Assembly: GCF_029867415.1 (NCBI RefSeq)
Contig: NW_026706160.1
Coordinates: forward strand, 186,001 to 250,000
Source of the DNA: Vicia villosa
Lineage: Eukaryota > Streptophyta > Magnoliopsida > Fabales > Fabaceae
Reading direction: 5' to 3'
Length of the DNA: 64,000 nt
Shown here: one piece after another, positions 32,996 through 44,455 of the stretch
How positions within the stretch are numbered: position 1 is the first letter of the stretch
Layout of the letters: each line of letters starts with the position of its first letter
Made by a program: the position numbers and the translations under genes
Notes under the pieces: model-generated
Databases searched by the model: none
Told to the model about the DNA's origin: nothing
What the model saw: only the letters and a program-made list of their open reading frames with translations

Positions 32996-33003
32996 CCTAC
33001 AGG

Positions 33004-33170
33004 CTAGGGAATGCATAGACACAGGCGCGGAGTGACCGTTCATGACAGTCACTAGGTCTCATGGCCATCGAGAGGCCAATCAACGTGCATAAATGTAGAT
33101 GTCCTTCGTGGGAAGGACATGGTCTTGGAATTAGAGTCCCTGCAGGCCAGGGAACGCGTAGGAATACATG
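33004..33170. repeat. Leader monomer, copy D
   Basis: Starts CTAGGGAATGC, contains GTCTCATGGCCATCGAGAGG and GTCCTTCGTGGGAAGGAC, and ends at CCCTGCAGGCCAGGG. It was contiguous with copy C before the hAT insertion. Confidence 0.85.
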
Positions 33171-33879
33171 CAAAATTAGAATGCAAGACATTCGCAATAT
33201 ATAAATTGCAACCACATATAATAAGCATGTAAGCACATAAGCCCTAGGTTCATAGGTTCGACGTAACAGCTTAGGGTGCCTACCCTTCCCATTGGTATGT
33301 TCTAGAAGGTCTCATGGGGTCGTTCGTAGCCGCCGAGACTTTTTGTCTCTTTGGATTTTAGAACAACTCATTTATCCATGAGGTTCGAGTTTTAGGGGTA
33401 GGTTCCTAGAATGATCAGCTAAATACCAAGTCCTGCCCTGAACAAGGTCAAGCCTCGTATCAGACATTTCCGAATATTCAACCCACTCTGAGTGGAATTA
33501 TAATAAGACTCGTAGGCGATGTAATTCCCCTCTGGTCTTAAATATAATTCCCACGCTTAGGTTTTAACAACAATTTATATACAACCCAAAAGTGCAGTAA
33601 AATAGCAAATATTCACGTAAACCAATAATTTAAATAAATTACTGTAAATAAATGTAATTGCTGTAAATAAATGTAATTGCTGTAAATAATTGAAATCGCA
33701 AGTAAATAAATAAATAAATAAAATTTAAATATTTATAATAAACCATAAACCCTAATCCGAAACCCTAAAAATGGCAAATTAGCCAAACCCTAAAAATTTC
33801 GCCAAAAACCTAAACCATTTATCAGAAACCTAAACCCTCTCAAGCCTTAGGAGCATAATAATTCACCATTATAGTTGTA
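33171..33879 (-). other. 5' leader of the minus-strand Tat-like element, non-coding
   Basis: Lies between the primer binding site and the monomer array. A short direct repeat AATAAATGTAATTGCTGTA is seen near 33650. No ORF or domain is recognised. Confidence 0.6.
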
Positions 33880-33897
33880 TCCCCAGCAGAGTCGCCA
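33880..33897 (-). other. Primer binding site of the minus-strand Tat-like element
   Basis: The complement reads TGGCGACTCTGCTGGGGA, the same 18 bases as the Ogre site at 8925. It begins two bases after the LTR end, which sets the element's orientation as minus. Confidence 0.88.
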
Positions 33898-33899
33898 GC

Positions 33900-36659
33900 T
33901 GTAGCAACCTGCCCTAAAAATTAAGCTTTTTAGAGTCGCCACCTATTCTACTAAGGCGAATAGGAAACCTTACGCAGTTAAGAGATTCGGGGTAAGATTA
34001 TTATAACCAGGTCGAGGGAAGGTGTTAGGCACCCTCAACCCTTTACTATGGATTTGAATCTAAGGTAACAGTTTTATGGCTAAATTTATTAAGGTTTAAT
34101 AGCTAAAGTGAATAGGGGAAAAAGTTATATTTTGGGGAAGGGGACTCGCCTTGGTTATCCAAGTGCCTACGTATCTCCTTAGGGAGAATCAGAGTCAACG
34201 TAGTTCGGGCACAGGGTTGTACGCCTTAGAATTGATTATGAAGTTGTTGACTTTGATATGATATGGTTTGAAGGCTTTTTGAATGGCCTATCGTAATTTT
34301 GAAATGCGAAGTTCGAAGGTATTTTGAATTACCTTATCGTAGATTTGAAAATCGCAGTATTGAAGAGATGAAAATCCGTAGTGTCGTGGTTTAGTGTGTT
34401 TTGAATATTTGGGCGTACAACCCTGATTTAATATGTCACCGTTAGTTGCGATGATCAATAGGTTTGATCATTATAGTTAACGGATTAATGGGGTATTGCT
34501 GGTTACTCTGACCGATAGATTCGATCATCGCGGGCAGCAAATAAAATGTATTTTAAATTTTGTATTTAAATCTCATGTTTTATTCTTTTATCTCTCGTCT
34601 AGTGCGACTAATAGCTTTAGTCGGGTCGAGGAGAGAATTATTCAAGAATTAATTAAATTATTAATAGATTAAATCGATCAAAAACTATTTCTCGCCTAAT
34701 ACGACTAATAGGTATAGTCGGTTCGAGGAGAAAATTAGATTAAATAAAAAACAAACAATTAAAATTTTACAAAATTAATTAATTAAATTTTTTATTATTT
34801 TTTATTTTTGTATGGGGGGTGCATTTTGCGTTTGGGAGCAATTTAAGGGATGTGTAAGTAGCAAAGGGTTGGCCCATTAAGGTTCAGATCCGGTTGGTCC
34901 AGTGTGGTGAGAGGTGCAAGATCATGGTGTGTATACAGATCTGGGGACGTTGGATTTGGATCTAGTTTAATCGTACGGTATGCATCTGAAAATGGTGAAG
35001 TGCATGATAAGGAGGGACACGTAGAATCATGTTCTTTTGTCCCAGACGTGTGGCCATAGGAGGGCCACGCGTCATCATCCTTGACCTATGTGTGTGTTTA
35101 TAAAAACCCCAACACCAAAACCCTTCACTCTTTTTTCCTTTTTCATTTCTCTCTCTTCGTTCTTCACTCTCTCTCTATTCTCTCGTTTCTCTCTTCTTTT
35201 CCCAGACAAAACCCAGAAACATAAGAATAGCCACCATGAACCACCACGCACCGCCCCTCAAACCACCCTCCAGCAACCATAATAACCTAGTTTCCGGTTG
35301 AATGTCAACCGTGAAACTCATCCCAAAAACCCAGACATACGAACTCCAAGAACACCACCGTCCCCTCCTCCCTGAACCGTCGTTTAAACCCAGATCTCCG
35401 GTTGAACTTCAACCGAGATCTTCATACCTTCAAACCGACCTAGCCCAGATAACCCAGAATTCACAAACCCTAACCTAAACTTTTGAAAAAAATATAGAAA
35501 ACGCAATCGATGCAAAACAAAAGCGCAATCACAATCAAAGTCTTAAGCTAAGTCCGAAGATTATGTTACCTTTATTCTTGAATGTTGGAACGTGTAAGCT
35601 CCCTCCATATCTTCTTCTTCTTCTTCTTCTGTGTTCGCAGGTTACGAAGATGAAGATTCGTTCGTGATTGCGGCTATTAGGGTCTCAAGTCCTCCGATCC
35701 TCCCCCTCTCTCCTTCTGATTTCTTAGTTTATATACCTAGGGTTTTATTTTAATTTAGGAGATTATAGATTTAGATTACATTGTTGGAGATTTGATTGTA
35801 ACAGATTCCCACTTGTTGTAATATTTGTTTCAGATTAATAGAAATATTTTTTGATTTTATTTATGTTAAGATTTGATCTGATTTTGGCTGAAGATTTGAT
35901 TCATGATTTGCTTTGCTTCCATCTTGTTTTTTCATGGATCTGGGCTTGTTGAATTAGGGTTTGTGTGAAGCTCGCAGTGGTGCTAGGAAGCTGGGGACGA
36001 GGATGAACAGGACTCGGGTCAGATTGACCCGTTCCATACCTTGATCCATCAAGCCCAGAATCCACCCCATTGACCCAATAGTATTAGTTCGGTCCAGCAT
36101 CCATTACCTCAAGCCCACTATGCCAATAACCCACTAGCCCAATACGCCCTTACTTGATCCTCATTTTAATTAATTTAATTAAGAAAACAATTAATCAAAT
36201 ACCAACTAATTAACTGCTAATTAAATAATATAATAGATAATAGTTTGATTAACAATAATCCTAATAATAACCTAATACTAATGATGTTCAAAATGAGCCT
36301 AATAATTATAAATAATCTAATTATAATTTAATAAATATAAAATCCCAAAAAAATAATCCTAATACTAATAAAAATTAATAATATTAAATACTAATAGTTA
36401 GTGATAATGACAATTAGTAATTATAATAAAAACAAAATGGTAATAAAACCCAAAATACCTCAAAAAGATAAAACCCATGTAATAATTGGGCCCAGCGTTT
36501 GGGTCCTAAACATCTGTTAATTACGCCCTTGTTTTAACTCAACCTGATTTATAAGAGAGCGGGTTTGACAATAGAAATGTCAAACCCCATGACTCTTAAT
36601 TTTGAATCTTGATGGATTAACAGACGTAGATTTGATCGGGCAAATTTTGGGGTATGACA
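33900..36659 (-). repeat. 5' LTR of a minus-strand Tat-like element (2760 bp)
   Basis: On the minus strand it begins TGTCATACCCCAAAATTTGC, almost the Ogre start, and ends GCAGGTTGCTACA before the primer site. The far LTR and far target duplication lie beyond the left edge. Inside are a PBS-like TGGCGACTC (33933-33941), GGTGTTAGGCACCC (34022) near the U5 end, duplicated blocks at 34590/34690 and 35290/35395, and on the plus strand a TATA-like box plus CT-rich leader at 35096-35240. Confidence 0.85.
35096..35285 (+). promoter_or_regulatory. Antisense promoter-like stretch in the Tat LTR
   Basis: TTTATAAAAACC is followed by about 100 bp of CT-rich sequence and CCACCATGAACC, the look of a plant promoter and leader, on the strand opposite to the element. 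The frame from that ATG is only about 16 codons. No known gene is recognised. Confidence 0.3.
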
Positions 36660-37735
36660 CTACTGGAAATCACCGCAATGAGAGAGTTTACTATAACGGC
36701 GATACGATGAAGGTGGATGTGTGATGATGTTGTGAATGGGTCTCTTTTCGTTTGTTCAAGAGAAAAATGAGGTTGGTTGTGATGAATAAAAACAACCCAA
36801 AAGTAAATGATTTATGAAAAGTTTGTACCTTTTGGTGATCTAATAATGGCAAGAACAACAACACAAAATTTACATTTTCTAAAATTTGCAGAGTATGAAA
36901 TATGAAGAGGCATGTGTGTATCAGAAGATGTTGAGTTTATGTCGTGGTAATATAACAATAACCGAAAATAATTCATGAAAATTTCATATTTTTTGGTGTT
37001 TACATAATTGAAACGACAACAACCAAAATTTTGCACTGTATTTGCAGAGTATAAAATATGAAGAGACTTGAACATATTAGAAGAGTAGAGCTTATGCAAT
37101 GGAGGGTAGGGGAATGAATTTATATATAAATATATAATGGAAAAGGATTGAAAGGGTTGTTGTTTTAAAAATAAAAATTCAAATTGATTGTGTTCGGGGA
37201 ATGACAAAGGCTACGTATTTTAGTTTACAAAAGTAATTATTGTAATAAAGACAATATAATTAATTAGGGTTTTAAATAAATGAATAGTTATAGAATGTAA
37301 TAACGTTTAGGGGTATTAAAAACAATCTTAAGAATGTTTTAGTGAGTATAATTAAGTCATTTTGATAGTAAGTAGTTTTTATATATTAAAGTAGATTATT
37401 AATTAAAGTAGATTTGTAAACTTTTGCTGCTTGATGCTGTAATATCAGTCTCATCTTAAATTTTAAGTTTTATGTAAGAATTTAGTAGAAAAAAAGTAAG
37501 TTTAGTAAAGATAAAGATATGCTGATCGGAATCATTTAACTATCTTTAGGTATTCCCAATTGATTTCTCTGTATTTAGAGAAATAAATAAGTAGGCTAGA
37601 AAGAGTAGGCTCGAAAGAGTTTTTTCTTTTCATAATACAAAAAAAGTCAAAGATTGTCTTGAAAAAGACTTTTAGAGTATTTTAGTAAGTTTAGATAAAT
37701 TTTCTAAATTCCCAGGAAATGGCACATGTCATTTT
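36660..37735. other. AT-rich non-coding interval with a 158-bp imperfect duplication
   Basis: TTTGCAGAGTATGAAATATG near 36885 and TTTGCAGAGTATAAAATATG near 37043 mark two copies of a unit of about 158 bp that also includes TTCATGAAAA and GGTG..ACAACAAC. The 131-codon minus-strand frame here follows the repeat and has no recognisable domain. No gene seen. Confidence 0.5.
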
Positions 37736-37739
37736 AGAG

Positions 37740-39188
37740 TATTTCAATCTTTGTGAGTAAAACCATTGAAGAATAACTTCCAAGGTTGTAGTTCTACATA
37801 ATCCTGAGGAACTTCGACCATTGCATGGTCAACAATGAAATCTGAGACTATTTGGCCTTTCATGGCTTTTAAAGGCATGGAAGTCAAAGAATACTCAGTC
37901 AGGGCAAGTTCCCATTTTCCAATTCAACTATGCAAATTGATTTTGAAAGCATATGTTTAATGATATCGAAGTGAGAAGATACATACACATCAACTAGTTT
38001 AATTTATTATTTCAACTTCGTACAAGAAAAGTACAAACAAAGACACAATTTTTCAACAATACTATACCTATTTTCTGCATCATTAAGTACTCGACTGAGG
38101 TATGGCTCTTTCGATGCCATTCTCATCCTCTTGAGCGGGCTTACTTCCTATTGTTAAATATGATGCCGATATGCACAGTATCATACATTTGTTCCTACAA
38201 GGGGGTGGCAAGATTGGAGGTTGAGCAAGGTATGATTAGATTCTGTTAAATGCCTATTGATGCTCTTGTCTCTATTCGAAACCTTATTGTTTCAGACGTA
38301 GAAGGGGAGATAATGCCTGAGTTAGTCCACTTAAATTTGATATAAATCTTCTCAAGAAATTTATTTTCCCAAGTAATGACTGCAACTCTTTCTTTGTTGA
38401 AGGCGCCTTTGTTTCCATAATGGCCTTCGTCTTGTTCTTATTAATCTCTACTCCCTTCTTGTGGACCACAAAGCCTAAAAAATCCACTGCCTGCCCAAAA
38501 AGGACACACTTAAGGGAATTCATCTTCAAACCATGTTTTCCCATTCTTTCGAATGATTGGCGAAGATGGTCAAAATGGCTTTTATCTGAGACATATTTTA
38601 CAACTATGTCATCTATGTAAACCTGCATAAAGGTTTCGATAAAATCATGGAATATATAGTTCATTTCTCTTTGGTAAATTTCCCCAACATTTATTAATCC
38701 AAAAGGCATGACCACCCATTCATAGGTACCTAATGCCCCAGGGCATCGAAAAGCTGTTTTGGGCACATATTCTTCATAAATAAATATCTGATTATACCCA
38801 GAGTATCCATAAAGCATGCTAAGATACACAAAGCCTACAGCTTAGTCAACTAGCATTTCTGCCACACGCATTAGGTATTCATCCTTAGGGGTTGCAGAAT
38901 TCAAATCACGGAAATCAATGCAAACCCTAAAGGATCCATTCTTTTTAATAGTAGACACAATATTTACTTTCCATTCGACATACCTTGTAGACCAGATGAA
39001 CTTACACATGAAGAGTTTCTCAACTTCTTCATTTATCTTGGAGAGAATCTCTAGCGCGAACCTTCTTGGAGTCTGATTGATGGGCTTTTTGTCATCGTTG
39101 ATAGGCAGATTCAATTCGAAGAGTTCTCTGCTCAACCAAAGCATTTTACCATAGTCCCAAGTGAAGCAAACCTTATATTCTTCCAGAA
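37740..39188 (-). pseudogene. Ty3/gypsy pol fragment: reverse transcriptase and RNase H
   Basis: Decayed minus-strand pol. 39144-38842 and 38829-38284 keep RT motifs: TPRRFALEI, GSFRVCIDFRDLN, then GYSGYNQI, AFRCPGALGTYEW, MPFGL and the catalytic YIDDIV, followed by FLGFVVHKKGVEI. Further left, in broken frames, are RNase H pieces (YLSRVLNDAE near 38090; ALTEYSL and MKGQIVSDFI near 37850-37900). Stops and frameshifts are many. The FRCPGALGTYEW motif differs from the Ogre at 15312, so this is a different Tat/Athila-like family. The upstream part continues beyond the inserted solo LTR at 43395. No LTR of its own is identified. Confidence 0.85.
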
Positions 39189-39849
39189 ATTAGTGTCGCA
39201 CGCTCGCGAAAAATGAACAGAGTCGCCACTAATATATTTATCCCATAAGGGAAAGGAATATCAGAAAACCTAACAAAGGAAGGAACAGGGTCTTGCGACC
39301 AGAGAATCTAGGTGCGGGAGTCGGTTACGCGAGGGGAAGGTGCTAGCACCCCTCACGCCCATCGTACTCGATGGTATCCACCTATGTTTGTTTCTATCTA
39401 AAGGGTGTATAACTATGCCTATGTCTAAATGCGAAATGAATGCAAAATGTAGGGAAAATAAATAATTATAGTCGCACGGGCCCTACCCCGCTGCCTACGT
39501 ATCCTTTTCAGGAATCAGAGTTACCGTAGCTCGGCTAAAGATTTTCTGTTTGTTTTTGTGTTTTTTTAGTTGCGCGGAGTCAACATTCGCACTCTTGCAT
39601 AAGGGATCGACCTACGATGCGTACAAGCGGAAATGACATTGCCCTTAGGTGCCAACGGGGCAAAAGAAAAAGAAATGATTGGTTTGTGTCTTTTAGGATA
39701 GATGAGTGGTGAACAGTTCCCAATACCGGGCCACTCACCACTTTCTCTACTTTGCTTTAGTCTGAACCATTGTTAGGTGTTTTAAGTGTTTTAGGTTGTG
39801 TATTTTTTAGAAGGAAATTTACTTTGCGATTCGAATCACATAAAATGTA

Positions 39850-40125
39850 TAATGATCGAGAAGCAGATTAGGGAATGAATCCCACTCACTTCCATCCCAT
39901 TATGTAATGTTCGAGAAACAGATTAGGGAATGGATCCCACTCATTTCTCTCCCATTAATTAATGTTTGAGAAACAGATTAGGGAATGAATCCCACTCATT
40001 TCTCTCCCATTAAGTAGTGACCGAGAAACAGATTAGGGAATGAATCCCACTCGTTTCTATGCCACTAAGCGATTGAGAAACAAATTAGGGAATGAATCCC
40101 ACTCATTTCTCTATCACTTTCTTAA
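39850..40125. repeat. Minisatellite of about 54-58 bp, five copies
   Basis: Each copy contains GAGAAACAGATTAGGGAATG, AATCCCACTCATTTCTCTCC and CATTA, with minor changes. It lies in the U5-proximal part of the solo LTR. Confidence 0.9.
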
Positions 40126-41160
40126 TGTGATTCGCATCTTCCTTTTATTAAGTATTTTAAAAGAGTTGAAAAGAAAAAAAATGAAAGAAGGGAACTAATC
40201 CTATGTTCTAATCTAAGTGTTGTCTAATCCCTATTTATGTACAAAAGGAGTCTAAATCTAAAGTTATGTTAACATGGTGATTAAATTCTAAAAGGAGCAT
40301 TAAAATGGTATTTAACAAAATAGGCCAAAAATATGGCCAAAAGCTAAGCAACAAAATCACACAACAATTATACAAAAATAACATGGAAATAGAACAAAAA
40401 CAATTCAAGCATTAGTGCAAAATTAAACTAGAAATACTACTATTTTTATGAGTTTTTGTTAATAAGGGAAATCTAATTCAAGCCTAACCATGTTAAAATC
40501 TATTAACCCTAAAACTAACAATTATTGTTTTCTATGTCATTTTTTTATTACCTAAAAATTGAACAAAAATTGTGACTCTAGATGTTATTATCTAAAAAAT
40601 TAAAACAAAACTATGTCAAGACTCCTAAATTTTAACAAGATAAAAAGTGATCAGGGGATGAATTGTTGAATTATGGGTGTGCAGTCAGTGATTCTGGGTG
40701 CAGGGCCCAAAGGTATTACCCCAGCCATTATTTTTGTTGTTCAGATTTCCAGAAAACGTGGTATGGGCCACAGGGGAGTGTAATTTGCGAAATTCTGGGC
40801 CCAAGGTGGTTTAGATCTTTATTGTTTTTCTTCAGATTTTCTTATGTCAAAAACAAGGTGAGAGTGATACATGGGCCTGGGGGTGTAGAACGTGAAAGGC
40901 CCACAGATAGGTTTTTTTGTTATTATTTTCGTTCACCAAAAATGGTATGGGCTCAGATTCAATGATCCAGATACAATTATTGATTCAGATTTCTTTGAAT
41001 CCAATCCAATAATCAGATTTCATGTTTAAACCAAACTAATAACCATTAGTCAGACTTAAACCCCAATTAGTAACCATTAATCAGACTTAATTCACATTCA
41101 ACCTCAGATTAATTCAATTAATTAAAATTAAATAGAAAGAGGATTTAGGGTTAAGAAATT

Positions 41161-41420
41161 GTGACCTCCCAACTCTCTTCTCCTCTTCACGCGCGACGGC
41201 GAACCAAGCTTCCATCTCCGGTGCGATCTTTTCCGGCTAGAGCTCCAAAAAACGGCCTCTCACTCTTCGTTCAAAATCCTTCGCCGCCGGGAACTGACGA
41301 ATCAACCTCTCTCTCAACGTTCAGTTCTCAAACCATTCCCTCTCCGATTCGATTCGAATCCCGCTTGCTCTCTCATCAACTCTAGAACGAAATCGAAAGA
41401 GGAGTGTGTCCAGTGAAAGC
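41161..41420 (+). other. GC-rich gene-like stretch in the solo LTR, antisense to the element
   Basis: It is open for 74 codons on the plus strand and includes TTTTCCGGCTAGAGC. A related stretch (CTTCTCCGGCTAGGGC, antisense) is present in the Ogre LTR near 7150. No protein family is recognised, so I do not call a gene. Confidence 0.3.
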
Positions 41421-43394
41421 CGGAGAAGATCCTCAAGAAATCATGTAAGCTCACTCAATTCTTCCTCTCTTCTTTCCGACTTCGTCTCCCTCCACCGTGC
41501 GTTCAATATCGTTGATGCGTTGTCGTTGTTTGCAGAGAAAGCATAGAAGATTGAAGAAATGGATCGTGAGGATACGGTTGTTGGAAACTGTTGCGTTGAA
41601 GATGATGAAATTGTTGTGACTTCTTCTGCAATCGAAGAATTGTAGAAAGCAGCGGTGACGGCGATTTTACGATTCCTTTTCTCGTGATTTTCTGATGAAG
41701 ATTATGGAGTGTTGAAGGTTGGAGAATCGAAGGAAACGGTTATGGTGATGAAGCAAGAGTGAAGAAGAAGATTGACGAAGATAATCGAAGTTGGTTACGT
41801 TTCTTTTGAGGTGAGTCCCAACTGATTTTTTCTGTTACCTCCTTCTGTTACCAATTTTCTTTTTTTCTCAGTTCTGTTATCTCTCAATTCTCCTTTTTCT
41901 GTTATGTGAATGATTGAAAAGAAGAGATCATTTTCAGGTTTGAAGTGAATGTAGAGATTGAAGAAGGTTGATGAAAGTGTGATGGCGATTGAGAGGTTGA
42001 AGATGGTGATGTATTGGTGATGAAGGTTATGAAGGTTCTAGATTTTTCTGAGAAGTGATTTTTGTGGTGAAGAATCAATGTCAAGGGAGAAGAAGATTGG
42101 TGATTGAAGGTTTTTGAATCGACGATGATATCATGAAGATTATGGAGAGAATTGAAGATTGAGGAGAAGGAAGCTGATTTCTGTTACAGGTTAGTTGTTG
42201 TTAGTTATGTTGGTTAGAGATTAGTTATAGGGCTATGGCTAGTAATTGGTTAGATGTTGTTATGTAAACTGAGCTGTTAGTTAGGAACCTTTTATGAATC
42301 TCTTTGCCTTTTCTGTTTGTGAACGTGTATGGATGTTGATGCGGTACTGTTAGCAGAATTTTGTTGGGTTCTGTTTTGATTTTAGTGTGTATATGCAGGG
42401 ATCTATTTTGAACATGGAGGCATGCTAGCTGAATTGGTTGACCGGTTTATGTCTATTTGACGCTAGGATAGCATTTTCAACTCATTGATCCTTCTTCATC
42501 CAAAATTCGGTACCGCAAACTCAAGTTAAGAGACAGGAACCACACCGCCGTTACGAACCGAGAAACCGTAGAAAGATTCACATTATTGATTATCCCTTTT
42601 TGTATGTTTTTCAATGTAGCTGTACCATGATAGATTTGTAGATTTTTGTATGGATTCTCGTAAATTTCTTTCGCAACGAGCCTTGAATGAAACTTGAACG
42701 TGTCTTGTGAATGATTGGAATTTTGAATGAACTTTCTGGTCTCTTTATCCCTCCAATGACATAAGGAATGAACATTGATTGTGAGTTTTTTAATGGCGAC
42801 CATGTATTGAATTGGGATTTGAAGTCATGATGCTTGCATCTTGTAAATCACGTTTGAGTAATTTATTTCTAACATTTGAAACAAAGTCGCATTATTACAA
42901 GCATTCAAACTTCCTGTCCGCTTCCCAATTATCTTTCCAATTTGTTCAATTTGTATCAAATCTAGTAACACAAATAAACCAATGAACGAATGCTTTATGT
43001 CATGGAACATGATAAGAGAATTCGAACATAATCAATATTCAATCAACTTGACCGTGTAGCACATGATAAAAGAATGAACCATCCTCCCATTTAACTCTGA
43101 TTCCCACGATGACTTGTGCTTCAAGGATTTGAGGACCCATAATTAAATGAATTATCAAACCCACAAGCAAACCAGTTGATCTGAAGAAGTATCTCGAATT
43201 GATGACAGTTAGATGCACCACATTTTTACCACAAGTTGAAGAGAATCCAAACGCCAGTACAGATCGACCTTAGCTGAAATGATGTATGTTATGTCAATGA
43301 CCTAATGGGAGGTATGTACATGAGACTATGAAAAGCATAAGCCTAAGCCAGATAGAAATAAAGGGGTAGGACAAATTTGGGGTATGACAATTAG

Positions 43395-43812
43395 ATCACC
43401 TCCTTTACGCTGATGTAAGTGGGTCTTTTGATAGACCCCTCTCCCAAATTAACCTCTTCAAGAGGATCTTGAGCCATCATCTTTGCACTTGGCACCATTG
43501 GATCTTTCTTGAATCCCAAAGGCTCTTCATCATATACTAAGTCCAGCCTGTAGTCTTTTTCTTTGAAGGGTGTCACTTCGTCTAGGGATTCGAGCTTGAA
43601 ATTTACCCTAGGTCCCTTGACATGGATTTCTTCATTATTGGCTTCGATAGCCATAAACTTTACTTCGGCCTCCAAGGCCGCTTTAATTTATTTTCAGCTA
43701 AATAAGCTGAAATATTTTCAAAAAAAATGGACTCCGACATGGTCATCGTCCTCGTCCCCCAGCCAGCTGGCAGAATTCCTGGAACTCCCACCATATCATT
43801 CTCCTCGGCCAT
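43395..43812 (-). pseudogene. Upstream piece of the interrupted gypsy polyprotein
   Basis: Before the solo LTR inserted, this joined 39188 in the same frame: it ends VKEVI, one stop codon follows, and 39185 continues FLEEYK..CFTWDYGK. It starts at ATG 43812 (MAEENDMVGVPG). A frameshift near 43680 separates MAEEN... from the following acidic linker that leads to RT. Its function is spacer or protease-RT linker of a Tat/Athila-like element. The stop (TAA 43393-43391) lies within the target duplication, so it was present before insertion. Confidence 0.65.
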
Positions 43813-43989
43813 AAAATCTCCCAATCAAACTACCAATCACAACAAATTTAGATTATACATCAATCAAATCACAAATTTCACACAATAATTGAAACTCAAC
43901 CAAAATTACAAACGCAAAAACACGATGACAGTTACATAATCGATGTGGTGTAAGATTAAGCACACAAACATAGTCAACGAAACACCAAA

Positions 43990-44455
43990 ATAAGAAAGAA
44001 TAAATAAATGGGAATAAATGGATTTGAGATGAAAAATAGGAAATGGATGAAAATAAAAAAATAAAAGATACAATAGATATGCAAAAATCGATTTATTTGA
44101 AGAACAAAAGTAGATTTGTAGCCAAACAGTGTTTATTGCCTCAGATCTGCAAAAAACAGTAAAAAAATTTAAATCTAAGTTGAAAAAGAGGAAATTAATA
44201 CAGATCGAAAAATAAAAAAAGTACCATAGATTTGAAAAAATTGATTGATTTGAAGAAGAAAAATTAGATCTATAGTCAAACATTGTTGATTGCCTCAGAT
44301 ATGCAAAAATCAACAACAAAATTTGAATTTGAGATGAAAAAAAGGAAATAAATACAGATCAAAAGAGAAGAAAATATAAAATAGATCTTCAAAAATCGAT
44401 AGATTTGAAGAAGAAAAAGTATATCTTTATCAAATATTTTTCTGTTTGAACCACA
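43990..44455. repeat. Three imperfect tandem copies, period about 153 bp
   Basis: Marked by GATTTATTTGAAGAACAAAA, GATTGATTTGAAGAAGAAAA and GATAGATTTGAAGAAGAAAA (44090, 44243, 44399) and by TTGCCTCAGATCTGC / TTGCCTCAGATATGC. AT-rich. The ORFs over it are shadows. Confidence 0.75.

Larger units (their letters stand above)
39194..43389 (-). mobile_element. Solo LTR of a Tat/Ogre-like element (4196 bp)
   Basis: Plus-strand ends are TGTCGCACGC and GGGGTATGACA; on the minus strand it begins TGTCATACCCCAAATTTG like the other Tat LTRs. A perfect 5-bp duplication ATTAG flanks it (39189-39193 and 43390-43394), with pol sequence of one gene on both sides and no internal element DNA, so it is a solo LTR. 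It holds a PBS-like TGGCGACTC (39220-39228, complement), GGAAGGTGCTAGCACCCC (39340), five 54-bp repeats and a GC-rich gene-like stretch at 41160-41420. The other small ORFs in it are not credible. Confidence 0.92.

Noticed and set aside
36658..36680. CACTACTGGAAATC next to the Tat LTR end, resembling a CACTA terminus
   Set aside because: Its first two bases are the LTR's last two, no matching CCAGTAGTG end with a 3-bp duplication was found nearby, and no AGCGCT-type array or transposase adjoins it. Possible but unsupported.
36812..37207. 131-codon minus-strand ORF
   Set aside because: It lies over the 158-bp imperfect repeat, is low complexity and has no recognisable domain or family.
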